Shown one piece after another: positions 1 to 10,333 of a stretch of 64,000 bases of DNA (position 1 is its first letter; every line of letters starts with the position of its first letter). This DNA comes from Pollenia angustigena (taxonomy: Eukaryota > Arthropoda > Insecta > Diptera > Polleniidae): assembly GCA_930367215.1 (NCBI GenBank), contig OV884059.1, positions 229,957,803-230,021,802 of the forward strand. The letters run 5' to 3'. A program made the position numbers and the translations under genes. Under the pieces are notes generated by a model. That model saw only the letters and a list, made by a program, of their open reading frames with translations, ran no database searches and was not told where the DNA came from.

Positions 1-1
1 G

Positions 2-595
2 CTGCTTCTAAAGCGGGCCATTGAACTACTAGGAGAGGTTTGGGAAGGTGCCAGGCTTGACGTGGTGTTAGTTGGAGAGATACCACGGAGGCCGAGATCG
101 ATCGCCACCATCCCCGCCGAACCATCTGAACCTGAGGAGATCTTGAGGATCATTCAGTGCTGCAACCCTCAACTGCCCACACAGGACTGGAAAGTAGTGA
201 AGGTTTCAGCTGCTGAGGGGTCCTCAAGGACGGCGATTGTGGTTATTAACCAGCAATCCTTGGAGCCACTGAGGGAGAGGCAGGGCAAGCTCTACTATGG
301 TTTTAGTACGATCTTGCTCCGTGTCTACCGAAGTGACAACAAGGGCAATCCGGCTCCGTCGGTAAGTGAGGCCAAGCAACCTGAGGAAAGCATGGCTTGC
401 GACGATGCCGTGGGCTCAAGTGACAAAGAGGATACCCAGTCTGTCTCAGGATTGGTGGGTGACTTCTTTGATCACTTGGGTGACATGGTTGATGAGGACG
501 TGCTGCTGGAATCTGACCAGGAGGACGTCAACATCACAGTGGTCGCCAAAATGGATCATGGTGAAGGTGCTACAGATAAACCTCCACCACTCTAA
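2..595 (+). CDS. LINE ORF1 (gag-like RNA-binding protein), C-terminal part
   Basis: The frame is open from base 2 to the TAA at 593-595, so this is the C-terminal part of a longer ORF1. Residues about 45-90 of the visible part (EILRIIQCCNPQLPTQDW to GFSTILLRVY) match the DUF4780-type domain found in fly LINE ORF1 proteins. The same block is recognisable in LOA-2 (PEVALRLLQNQNPDIPTKEW). The last 60 residues are acidic. ORF1 of such elements coats the RNA for retrotransposition. It overlaps ORF2 by 38 bases, in a different frame, so ORF2 needs reinitiation or a frameshift. No CCHC knuckle is seen in the visible part. Confidence 0.8.
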   Translation: MLLKRAIELLGEVWEGARLDVVLVGEIPRRPRSIATIPAEPSEPEEILRIIQCCNPQLPTQDWKVVKVSAAEGSSRTAIVVINQQSLEPLRERQGKLYYGFSTILLRVYRSDNKGNPAPSVSEAKQPEESMACDDAVGSSDKEDTQSVSGLVGDFFDHLGDMVDEDVLLESDQEDVNITVVAKMDHGEGATDKPPPL

Positions 596-3500
596 AGCAG
601 CATCTGCTGCACTGCTCCTCCGTGTGGTGGAAAGAGGGGAGGAGCTCGTGATGGTCCAAGAACCCTGGATTCATAAGAATCGGGTTTGCGGACTAAACCT
701 AAAAGGCTACAAGCTATTGTTTGCGAAAGGTACAGGTAACATAAGATCTTGTGTCTTAGCTAAAAACTCTTTGAATATCTTCATTCTTTCTGATTACAGT
801 GATGAAGATACTTCTACTGTTGCTCTTGAGACACCGGACGGTATAGTCTGGATGGTCTCGGCGTATATGGCGCATGACCACGGGCAGGACCCTCCCAACG
901 GGCTTATCCGTGATGCCGTAATAAAGGCTGCGGGCACTGGAACGCCGATTGTAATCTGTGCCGATGCTAATGCGCACCACACTATATGGGGTAGTACGGA
1001 CACAAATGTAAGAGGTGAGTCGCTTTTCTCCTTTATTATTAATTATAATTTAGGAGTAGTAAATAGGGGCTGTGAGCCTACGTTTGTGGTTGCAAATAGG
1101 TGTGAGGTTCTTGATGTCACGCTAGTTAGTATAAACCACATCAATTTGATCGAGGGTTGGATGGTATCGAATGACTGTTCACTCTCTGATCACAGATATG
1201 TGGAATTTAGTTTAGGGCTTAGGTCTTCGGGATCGATGGCTATATTGAACAGGAGACGGACGAACTGGGGGATTCAACACTCCTCTCTGATCCGGTCTCT
1301 ATCTGACCCTCCTAGGGTTTATGATATCGGGGGGATCGATGCGGCAGTGGATCTGCTTTCGAACTCACTGCAGTTGGCGACGTCCTTGGCGTGTAAGCCA
1401 AGGGTGCGTAGGGGTAGGAACCGGCCACCATGGTGGGATCCTGACATTGCGCAGGCGAGAACTGATTGTCGTAGGCTGTTCAATGTGGCGAAGCGCCAAG
1501 GCAACTGGGCGGACTACAAGTCATCATTGAATAAGTTTAGAAACTTGGTAAGATCAGCGAAAAGGACTGCTTGGAGGAACTTCTGTAGCGGCGTGGAAGG
1601 ATCCTCTGAGACGAACCGTTTACGTAAGATAATGGCCTCGAGCCCGATGGTTCCGACCTACGTCCGGAAATCGGATGGTAGTTGGACTACAAATAGTCAA
1701 GAAACACTAGAGGTGTTAATTGATACTCACTTTCCTGGTAACTCCCAATGGGGTATGCGGGATCAAGCGTGGGAGGCGACTCCCATTCCTATGTCCATTC
1801 AATTGGACTATGACAGGATTAAATGGGCTATCGATAGCTTTAGCCCATATAAATCTCCGGGTATGGATGGTATAATTCCGGCGGACCTGCAGAGGAACTC
1901 GGCCCTGATAATACCCTGGTTGCTGGCCATATACAGGGGATGCGCTAGATTTTCGTATCTTCCTGTGAAATGGTCCCTGTGTAGAGTGGTCTTTATACCC
2001 AAAGGGGGTAAGGCTTCTCACACCGAGCCGAAGGACTACAGACCGATCAGTCTTGCATCCTTTCTTCTAAAGACTCTTGAGAGGGTTATCGATGTGCACT
2101 TGAGGATGACTATCCCAAGAGGTCTGCTCTCTGCCTCTCAACATGCCTACACAAAGGGCAAGTCTGTTGAGACGGCTCTTCACTCTCTAGTAGGAACTAT
2201 TGAGAGATCGCTCGAATTCAAGGAGTACACACTAGTGGCCTTTCTCGATATTGAGGGAGCCTTCAACAATGTCAACCCGGACTCTATCGTGACGTCCATG
2301 ATGAGTCTGGGGATCGATGTTGGCATATGTAGATTTGTGGACAATCTATTGAGGAACAGGGTCATTTGCTCTACGATAGGTGAAACCAGTGTTCAGAGGC
2401 TGGTGAATAGGGGTACTCCCCAAGGGGGAGTTCTATCCCCACTATTGTGGAACCTGACTATGAACACCATGTTGACAAAGATGGACAACATGAGGATCAA
2501 AGTAGTGGCGTATGCTGATGATGTCTCAGTGGCCATCACAGGGATGCATTTGGGAGTTATGTCCCAGTGTATGGAGGCTGCCTTGAAGGTACTCAGCACC
2601 TGGAGTGCATCGTGTGGACTGGGTGTAAATCCGTCTAAGACGGAACTGGTACTCTTTACGAGGAAGTATAAGACCGAGGACTTTAGACTTCCAAGGTTAA
2701 ATGGAACTGAGCTTCAGATATCTCAAAGTGCCAAGTATCTGGGCGTGGTTTTGGATAGCAGGCTGTCATGGGGACTTAATGTCCGGATGAGAGTGGAAAA
2801 GGCAATAGTTGCCATGTATGCGTGTAGGGGTGCAATTGGCAGAAACTGGGGTATGAACCCAAAGTGTGTCAACTGGATCTTTGAAGCTGTAGTAAAGCCG
2901 ACCCTGTACTATGGAGTCGTTGTATGGTGGACTGCATTGGATAGGAGCACACAACGCGCAATGCTTGAGAAAGTATACAGACTTGTCGCGTTGATGATCA
3001 CGGGATCAATGCGATCTACTCCTACGAAGGCGCTGTTTACGTTATTGAACTGGCTCCCGGTGGACATAACGGCCAAACAGTTGGCTCTTTGCTCGGCGAC
3101 ACGGCTGCACGCAACGAACGGCTGGTCGACCCGTGACTATGGACACGCCAGGATTATCGGAAGTACGATTGTCCCTGACGGTGTGGATTACTGCACCCCG
3201 GTGCCGTTCTTTGGTGCGGGGTTCGTGACACAAGTGGCGCACGGCAACGTGCTGTCGGATTCCTTCCGAGAACCTACCCTAGGGGTTTATACTGATGGTT
3301 CGAGGAAGGGCGAGAGAGTTGGCGGAGGTTTCTTCATAGAGGAACTGGATGTGAAGGTTTACTTTCGTCTGCCGGACGGATGCAGTGTCCTGCAGGCGGA
3401 AATCTCGGCTATAAGGCGGGCGGCAAACTGGCTGAGGTATCATCGCATATCGGGAGATATACGTATATTTACTGACAGCAAGGCTGCCCTTGCTTCCCTA

Positions 3501-4139
3501 GCGGGTGTCTACACGACATCTAGGTTAACTGTAGAATGTCGGATGTCTTTGGATGAGATTGCGAAACATTCAAGGGTAACGCTTATATGGATACCGGGTC
3601 ACTCGGAGTGCCCGGGTAATCTAATGGCAGATGGGCTGGCCAGACAAGGTGGTCGCATGGATGACGTATTCATCGATCAATTTGTCGGTCTTCCAATGGC
3701 TCACTGTAAATTACTCATCAGGCGCGAGTCGTATAGAGTTGCGCAGATGCGGTGGACCTGTGAATCCACCTGTTTGATATCCAGGATCCTTTGGCCTGGA
3801 TATGATGAACGGAGAACTAGAGCTCTACTTGGTTTCAATAGGAACCAGATTAGGACGGTGATATCAGTTTTAACTGGACACTGGCCGGTGGGGACTCATG
3901 CTGCGAGGATGGGTCTGGAATTTAATGACTACTGTAGGAGTTGTCAGAACGAGGAGGAAGAGGAGACTGTTCTTCACTTCCTTTGTCATTGCCCTGGACT
4001 ACGGGGCATCAGGGAAAAATACCTTGGGGAACCGATGTTTTCCTGTTTGGGGGATCTGTCCATGACAGAACTGAAATCGCTCCTTCTCTTCATTAGGAAG
4101 ACGAAGTGGTTGGAACCTGCAGTGACGCCATCTGGATGA
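558..4139 (+). CDS. LINE ORF2: endonuclease, reverse transcriptase, RNase H
   Basis: An intact ORF of 1193 residues from ATG 558. I chose this start because the endonuclease fold begins right there (MVKVLQINLHHSK); the frame is open upstream to 366 but that stretch does not look like endonuclease. Endonuclease: N8, E35 (VQEPW), D136/N138 (ADANAHH), S-D-H at 210-212. RT: first Asp in FLDIEGAF (about 564), RGTPQGGVLSP (about 618-628), YADD (652-655). RNase H: D913 (YTDGS), E948, D973 (FTDSKA), D1025 with H in IPGHSE. A C-x2-C-x10-H-x4-C zinc knuckle follows at about 1126-1145. All catalytic residues are present, so target-primed reverse transcription looks possible in principle. The protein would act in the nucleus with ORF1. 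Confidence 0.9.
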   Translation: MVKVLQINLHHSKAASAALLLRVVERGEELVMVQEPWIHKNRVCGLNLKGYKLLFAKGTGNIRSCVLAKNSLNIFILSDYSDEDTSTVALETPDGIVWMVSAYMAHDHGQDPPNGLIRDAVIKAAGTGTPIVICADANAHHTIWGSTDTNVRGESLFSFIINYNLGVVNRGCEPTFVVANRCEVLDVTLVSINHINLIEGWMVSNDCSLSDHRYVEFSLGLRSSGSMAILNRRRTNWGIQHSSLIRSLSDPPRVYDIGGIDAAVDLLSNSLQLATSLACKPRVRRGRNRPPWWDPDIAQARTDCRRLFNVAKRQGNWADYKSSLNKFRNLVRSAKRTAWRNFCSGVEGSSETNRLRKIMASSPMVPTYVRKSDGSWTTNSQETLEVLIDTHFPGNSQWGMRDQAWEATPIPMSIQLDYDRIKWAIDSFSPYKSPGMDGIIPADLQRNSALIIPWLLAIYRGCARFSYLPVKWSLCRVVFIPKGGKASHTEPKDYRPISLASFLLKTLERVIDVHLRMTIPRGLLSASQHAYTKGKSVETALHSLVGTIERSLEFKEYTLVAFLDIEGAFNNVNPDSIVTSMMSLGIDVGICRFVDNLLRNRVICSTIGETSVQRLVNRGTPQGGVLSPLLWNLTMNTMLTKMDNMRIKVVAYADDVSVAITGMHLGVMSQCMEAALKVLSTWSASCGLGVNPSKTELVLFTRKYKTEDFRLPRLNGTELQISQSAKYLGVVLDSRLSWGLNVRMRVEKAIVAMYACRGAIGRNWGMNPKCVNWIFEAVVKPTLYYGVVVWWTALDRSTQRAMLEKVYRLVALMITGSMRSTPTKALFTLLNWLPVDITAKQLALCSATRLHATNGWSTRDYGHARIIGSTIVPDGVDYCTPVPFFGAGFVTQVAHGNVLSDSFREPTLGVYTDGSRKGERVGGGFFIEELDVKVYFRLPDGCSVLQAEISAIRRAANWLRYHRISGDIRIFTDSKAALASLAGVYTTSRLTVECRMSLDEIAKHSRVTLIWIPGHSECPGNLMADGLARQGGRMDDVFIDQFVGLPMAHCKLLIRRESYRVAQMRWTCESTCLISRILWPGYDERRTRALLGFNRNQIRTVISVLTGHWPVGTHAARMGLEFNDYCRSCQNEEEEETVLHFLCHCPGLRGIREKYLGEPMFSCLGDLSMTELKSLLLFIRKTKWLEPAVTPSG

Positions 4140-4227
4140 CTGATCTGGGGGATGGGCATTGGCGCCGGGTATCACAAAGGGACCACTGAAGGACCCAAGT
4201 GAGCTGTCTTTTGATGGCTGCCCATGG

Positions 4228-4248
4228 AACCTAACCTAACCTAACCTA
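4228..4248 (+). repeat. (CTAAC)n 3' tail of LOA-1
   Basis: About four CTAAC repeats end the LINE. LOA-2 ends with a shorter form (ctaacctaac near 49410 and 62512), so this is a feature of the LINE 3' end. Its resemblance to the insect telomere repeat is treated as coincidental. Confidence 0.75.
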
Positions 4249-4855
4249 GGGTAAATTATGGACCGATCTTCATGAAACTTTACAGTGTCATTTCTAGTCC
4301 TATTAAACTGTGACGTGCCAGAACTTGTTATGATAGCATTGTTAATTAGGGTTTTAGGCGTTATATACTGTTTTCCGGTAGTAGGGCTAATTTGGGGCCT
4401 AGGGTAAATTATGGACGAAAATGTAACAGAGTGACTTCCAGTCGAATAAAACGAATTTTTGCAAAATCTTATATCATTCCGTGCATTGTTGAACCATTTA
4501 TGTTAGTTTTTGTAACAAAATTATCAATTTTTTTTAGGTGGTGGTTTCACTTTTGATTCATAGCTCTGATCCTACTGAACCGATTTTGCTGGATTTCAAT
4601 CCCAAACTGCTTAGGATAACTACAAGCAGTTTGACACCATTTCATTTCTTTTGAGTTTTTCGAAAGTGAGCGTGTTTCCAACAGACGATCAGATGAACAG
4701 ACAGACGGACATGGCTAAATCTACTTGGAATTACTCAAGGACCCAGAATATACATATATACTTTATGGGGTCTGAGATGAATAATAAAAAAATTTCACAC
4801 GGAATGACAAACTTAGTATACCGTCTTCACAACTAATTGTGGTGGAGGGTATAAA
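4248..4855 (-). mobile_element. mini-me/DINE-like element, 3' part removed by LOA-1
   Basis: Read on the minus strand it matches the element at 6622-7563: start tataccctccaccacaatta, the TATATATTCTGGGTCCTTGA core, a decayed (GTCY)n tract, then the repeated block around gatcggtccataatttacc. The minus-strand 3' part stops at 4248 where LOA-1 begins. It is non-coding; the short ORFs in it are not credible. Confidence 0.7.
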
Positions 4856-4860
4856 AAGAA

Positions 4861-6620
4861 AAATAGTAAACGTTTAGTGAGATTGGAATAAAATTTCAGT
4901 TAGCTAAGATAAGACTAAGGACTTGTATTCGAATTTAAGTTTTGAATTTGTGGTCTATATGCATATCAGGCGGGCCGCCATACCTTCCCAAAGTAGGCCA
5001 GCTCGGCTAATAAAAAAATTAAAGACCATCCAGAATACTTAGTTTTAGCCTGATTTAAAAAAATACCGACTTTTTAAACCAAAATTTGCTTTTTTTGATC
5101 AACCTTGGCATGTAATTTTCAAACATAAGACTCAAATTCATCATGTGCAGGGAACTGTGTCTACATTTCAAAAACAAATTAGTTTAAACAAGCTATAAGC
5201 CCTGTCCCTGCGAGGCAGGAAGAAAACCTACTTTAATGTTAGCCCCAACGTCAGTACCATATGCTTGGCAACAGCGTTTAAAAAACGGCAGTCAAAGTAG
5301 AAAAACTGCCATTTCTTCCATTTCTTCATTTATCATTGGCAAAAAAAACTGTTGCTTCTACTTCTGATTCATTTAATGTAAACATCCGCAATACAAACAA
5401 TTATATTACATGTTATCATAAATAAATAAATTCAAAAAGCGAAAAGCTGTACACAAATTTTCGTTTTTTGTTCGACAGTTTTTTGTTTTAACCGCAGTTT
5501 TTTTAACCCTGCTTGGCAATTCTTAGCTCCATTGGTCTTTACCAGGCTTCAAAATTAGCTGAAATGTAAAATAAAACGCTTTTGCCACACTCCTTTTTCT
5601 ATTAATTATCGGCCCGTAGTTCAAATATCTTAGATCCGACAACTTCAGGCTCGGCTCCAGTGTTTTTAAGCTTAAAAGAAAAAAATAATTTAATTTTGCC
5701 ACGCCCTCTTAATTCTCCGGCTACAGGCCAAAAATATAAAAAACCAGATACGTTAGGAACTTTGGGGTTGTACTGCAGTGCTGTCTTTGCAATATTGTAA
5801 TTAAATCTTAACGTATGGTTTATCCATTCGAACTTTTTAGGATGTCGCACTGGATTGGTGGTTGGTTTGTAGTCAGAAGTAGCTTATCGGTAAGAGGGTG
5901 AGCCTATAGCACGTGTTGAAGAGATAAACTATGCATGTCGCAAATTTTTTAGAGAACAAGACTAAAATATTATTGATAAAAAAATTTTAAGAATAAAAGC
6001 TTTTGAGGATTGTAATTTGACTTAGAATACACATTCTAATAATATCAAAAATTTAAAATTTAAGAATTTTGTATCGTTTTTATGGCGATGCCTATAGACC
6101 CCAAATACTACACTCGAATACAAGACCTTAATTGTCAATGGAATTTCATTCCAATTGGAATAACCGTTTACAAAATGCAGAATTATTTAAATATTTAACA
6201 AAATTTTCCACTTCGCAACTTTATGCAGATGAAGACGTGAATGAAGAAGTAATAAAAAATATGTATATATATACATATCGTCAGCTCAGAATTGGTTTGG
6301 CGCATATGCCAAAAAGTCGGAGTGGAGAAAAACGACAAAGAAGATTTACATGAAGATTACTCAAATTGTACCCGATAGAATTTTTTTATATTTTTACCAC
6401 TGCTTCCGGTATATGTTTTGAAGAAAAATGCAAATTTTTGCGCACTTTCATGAATAAAGTTATAATTTAATAGTATTTTTTTGAAAATGAAAAATATTGT
6501 TTTGTGCCGCATACACCACTTTTCTAAAAAAAAAAATAAAAAAGTGGCTTTTTGTGCTGCATACGTATACTTATTGCTGTGTATTGAGTAACTTGTTGTT
6601 GAGATTAATTTTTTTTATAG
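4861..6620. other. AT-rich interval with no recognised feature
   Basis: No gene, tRNA or clear TIR pair seen. A minus ORF of 82 codons (5602-5850) and a plus ORF of 73 codons (6132-6353) are open but match no family I recognise and lack a convincing context. Probably old repeat or intergenic DNA. Confidence 0.5.
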
Positions 6621-6621
6621 T

Positions 6622-7563
6622 TTTTATACCCTCCACCACAATTAGTTGTGAAGAGGGTATATTAAGTTTGTCATTCCGTGTGAAACTTTTTTATTATTCA
6701 TCTCAGGCCCCATAAAGTATATATATTCTGGGTCCTTGAGTAATTCTAAGTCGATTTAGCCATGTCCGTCTGTCTGTCCGTCCGTCCGTCTGTTGAAAAC
6801 ACGCTCACTTTCGAACAACTCAAAAGCAATGAACAAACTTGGTGCCAAATTACTTGTAGTTATCCTAAGCAGTTTGGGATTGAAATCCAGCAAAATCGGT
6901 TCAGTAGGACCAGAGCTATGAATCAAAATGTGGAACCACCACCTAAAAAAATTGATAATTTTGTTACAAAAAATAACATAAATGCTGGAACAAGGCACGG
7001 AATGAGATAAGATTTTGCAAAAATTTGTTTTATTTGACTGGAAATCACGCTGTTAAATTTCGTGACGATCGGTCCATAATTTACCTTAGGCCCCATATAA
7101 ACCCTACTACCGGAAAACAGTTTAGTACGTCTAAAACCGTAAAAAATAACAAATTTTGGCTCGTCACAGTTTTATAGGACTATAAATGATACTGTGAAAT
7201 TTCGTGAAGATCGGTACATAATTTAACCTAGGCCCCATAGAAACCCTACTCCCGGAAAACAGTTTAGTACACCTAAAACCATAATTAATGATGCTATCAT
7301 TACAGAAATTGGTACGTCACAGTTTTAAAGGACTAGAAATTACGCTTTGAAATTTCGTGATGATCGGTCCATAATTTACCCTAGGCCCCATATAAACCCT
7401 ACTACCGGAAAACAGTTTAGTCGCCTAAAACCATAATTAATAACAAATCGTCACAGTTTAAGATAATAATAACATCATACAGATATTACTCCTTAAACAT
7501 TCGAACTGTCGGTGGAGGGTATCAAAGATTCGGCACAGCCGAATATAGCACTCTAACTTGTTT
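6622..7563 (+). mobile_element. mini-me/DINE-like non-autonomous element
   Basis: It begins tataccctccaccacaatta and ends with ggtggagggtat, a small hairpin (ttcggcacagccgaa, about 7530-7545) and ctaacttgtttt. Inside lie the tatatattctgggtcc core, a (GTCY)n proto-microsatellite (about 6764-6792), and three copies of an approximately 120-base block containing gatcggtccataattta and ctactaccggaaaacagttt. A core between a TA-rich and a GTCY tract is the published hallmark of dipteran mini-me elements, thought to be Helitron-related. No coding capacity. Confidence 0.75.
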
Positions 7564-8761
7564 TATTTGATTTTAATTTACAAAAACAGAAAAAACAGTA
7601 GAACTGTTATGAAAAGCCAAAAATTAAACAACTTAAATAATCCAAAAGTAAAAAGAAAATTTAAAACTTAATATTGAGTAAATTTTTATAATAAGCTTTA
7701 TCAACACGTGGAAGAAATATAAGCAAGTCTTTTATGTCTCTATTTTTATCGCTGGAAATAAATGATGGTTTCGATATTTTCAAAACATTCGTCAACAAAT
7801 TCTCAGGAGTTTTCAAATAATTTTTTTAAGCAGACTTAACCAAAATTGCATTTGTATATTTTTCCTCTCTGGTAGAAGTTTTATAATATACTAGCATTTA
7901 ACCCGCTACTTCGTTAGCGTCTTCTTTTTCTTCGTGGACATATTTTTATGCCAAAGTTTATTTTCAAAAAAGTACCAGGCACCTGTCCCCTTATTTTTTT
8001 TAACGAACAACAATAAGTGTTAAATTTTTTGGATCTCTTTAATTTTGGATTTTTTTGGTTAGCGGAATCGATTTGGCGAGAGGACAACCTTCGGTCCAAA
8101 AGTCAGCTTTTTAGCTTCAAGAGTTTAGGATGTGCGATGATGAATCCGTCAGTTACTTTACAAATTTATATTATATAGAGATGGAGAAAAATGTTGAGAA
8201 AACAGTAACAAAATTAGGAACGATTTTCACACCTTAAACGTTTGAATTTCAAAAAAGGGGCAAACCTGTTTTGTATTTTTTAGATAATCTAAAAATGTGA
8301 TACAATATTTATTTACCCTTTTACACCCCAAAAAGGTCTTCCTTCAAAAAAGTACCAGACACCTCTCCGTTTATTTTTTTTAATGAACAATAATTAGTAT
8401 TAAATTTTTTGTATCTCTTTTTGTTTAGGAAATATACGGTTAGCGAATTGCTGATGTTTTTTATCTCTTTTAGTTTAGGAGGTATGAGGTTCGCGGGATC
8501 GATATACATAGGTACAATTTTCACCCCTGAAACGTTCGAATTTCGAAAAAGTACCAAATTCGCATTTGTATTTTTTAGATAAGTAACAAATGTTATTTAA
8601 TTTTTATTTCTAGACGTATTGGCTTAAAAGCTAGATTTACTACCTAAAACGACCGAATTTCGTTAAAGTACCAGACACCAATTTGCTTTTTTATTTAATT
8701 CACAAAAATAAATATTAAATTAAAAAAATTACCAGTTTATTTAAAAAAAAAATCCCTCTTA

Positions 8762-8887
8762 GGGTCATTATTATAACTTGGCGTTAGCTGTTATCCGACA
8801 GTTAACAGACGCTTTTTGACAGATAACACATTATTATCTGTCAATTTAATCTTAACTTTAGCTAACTTCAAGTTGTAATAATGGCCC
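8762..8887. mobile_element. 126-bp PIF/Harbinger-like MITE (TTA target duplication)
   Basis: Imperfect terminal inverted repeats (GGGTCATTATTATAACTTG and its near complement) are flanked by TTA at 8759-8761 and 8888-8890. The neighbouring tandem repeat units read ccctcttayagattctc with a single TTA, so the empty site is visible in the sequence. A 3-bp TWA-type duplication fits PIF/Harbinger. The MITE at 25477 has similar ends. Confidence 0.8.
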
Positions 8888-8890
8888 TTA

Positions 8891-9700
8891 CAGATTCTCA
8901 TTCACTCAGGAGCTTGCATGTTTAATTTTATGTTTCTAGATCCAATAAATACGGATATATAAAAGGTACCAGTTAAAGAACAAAATAGTACCAAAAGCCC
9001 TCTTACAGATTTTCATTCACCCAGGACCTTGCATGTTTAATTTTATCTGTCTATGTCCAATACCAACGGAAATTCAAAAAGTACCAGTCCAAGATTAAAA
9101 AAGTACCAAAAAGTTCACTCTTATAGATTCTCATCCATCCAGGGCATTGCATATTGAATTGTATGTTTCTAGGTCCAATACTAACAGAAATTCAAAAAGT
9201 ACCAGTTAATGAACAAAAAAGTACCAAAAAGTTCCCTCTTATAGAGTTTCATCCATTCAGGACATTGCATGTTTAATTTTATTTTTATAGGTCCAATACT
9301 AACGGAAATTCAAAAAGTACCATTTTATGAACAGAAAAGTACCAAAAACTTCCCCTTATGGATTCTTAACCACTCAGGACATTTCATTTTGAATTTTATG
9401 TTGCTAAGTCCAATATTAACGTAAATTCAAAAAGTACCAGTTAATGAACAAAAAAGTACCAAAAAGTTCCCTCTTATAGATTCTCATCCATTCGGGACAC
9501 TGCATGTTTAATTTTATTTTTATAGGTCCAATACTAACGGAAATTCAAAAAGTACCAGTTAATTAACAGAAAAGTACCAAAAACTGCCCCTTATGGATTC
9601 TTATCCATTCCGGACATTGCATGATGAATCTTATGTTTTTAGGTCCAACATAAACGATAATTTAAAAAATACCAGTTGTAGAACCAAAAAGTTAAGTAAA
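8891..9700. repeat. Tandem repeat, about 7 units of 116-119 bp
   Basis: Units start near 8891, 9003, 9120, 9238, 9354, 9473 and 9590. Each carries tataga/ttcatccattcaggacattgc, a ggtccaatactaacgga block and two copies of aaaaagtacca separated by about 16 bases. Units differ by a few substitutions each. This is internal satellite-like expansion inside the Helitron. There are no spacers, so it is not a CRISPR array. Confidence 0.85.
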
Positions 9701-10333
9701 ATATCAAATTTCTCGTATTTCCCCTTTTTGGTACTATTTTCCCCCCATTAAAGTATAAAAAATTTCAGTATAATAGCGGCAGCCCATAATTTAGTACGAA
9801 TATTTCAATAAATGGAGAAAAATGTTTTTTAAAAAAAGTACCAAAAATAGTTACGATTTTTACCCCTTAAATGTTCGAATTTCGAAAAAGTACCAAATTT
9901 AAATTCGTATATTTTTGTTAGGTTTCGAATGTGGTATTAACTTTGTTTCTATGTTTATTGGTTCAAAAGATAGATGGGGTGTCAAAAAAGTACTAAAATT
10001 CAGATATTACCCGTTTACTCCCAAATAGGGCCGAATTTCAAAAAAGTACCAGACACCTGTCCACTTATTTTTCTAAAGAACAACGATAGGTATTAAATTT
10101 TTTTTGTATCTCTTTTAGTTTTGGAGATATAAGGTTACCGAATTTTCCCGTTTTTACCCTTTTTTACCCCCTAAACATTCGAATTTCCAAAAATCCCGTC
10201 TTAGTGGATCGATTTGGGGAGTGACCAATCTCTGGTCCAAATTTCAAGTGTCTAGCTTCAGGCGTTTAGGCTGTGCGATGATGAATCAGTGAGTCAGTGA
10301 GTCAGTAACGTTACAATTTTATATATATAGATA

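Larger units (their letters stand above)
1..4248 (+). mobile_element. LOA/R1-type non-LTR retrotransposon (LOA-1), 5' end outside window
   Basis: Two overlapping ORFs (gag-like ORF1 end, then EN-RT-RNase H ORF2) are followed by a 109-base 3' UTR and a short (CTAAC)n tail. The RT block QHAYTKGKSVETALH, the FLDIEGAF and RGTPQGGVLSP motifs, and an RNase H downstream of RT fit the LOA/R1 group of LINEs. Both ORFs are open, so this copy may be young. The 3' end abuts a mini-me-like repeat at the sequence ctagggtaaattatgg, which that repeat family contains elsewhere (about 7371-7386), so LOA-1 inserted into it. The target duplication cannot be checked because the 5' end is missing. Clade assignment is by motif recall, not phylogeny. 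Confidence 0.88.
7891..10331 (-). mobile_element. non-autonomous Helitron-like element
   Basis: On the minus strand it starts TCTATATATATAAAATTG (at 10331) and ends with a short hairpin (CGCTAACGAAGTAGCG) and GGGTTAAATGCTAG, flanked by T. A TC start, a 3' hairpin, a CTRR end and insertion between A and T are the Helitron signature. The start matches the Helitron at 25904. A second start-like sequence, TCTCTATATAATATAAATTTG, ends at 8181, and the subterminal gatgatgaatc block occurs at both about 8135 and 10275, so two units may be fused head to tail. No Rep/helicase is present. It carries a 118-base tandem array and a MITE. Confidence 0.7.

Noticed and set aside
366..557. N-terminal extension of LOA-1 ORF2 from a GTG codon
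   Set aside because: The extra 64 residues are ORF1 read in another frame (W/T/S-rich) and the endonuclease begins at ATG 558.
4228..4248. Telomere-like CCTAA repeats
   Set aside because: Only about 20 bases, directly at a LINE 3' end, and a shorter form ends the second LINE; flies do not use TTAGG telomeres.
8891..9700. Regular repeats resembling a CRISPR array
   Set aside because: Units are contiguous and similar along their whole 118 bp with no unique spacers; the context is a Helitron in a fly genome.
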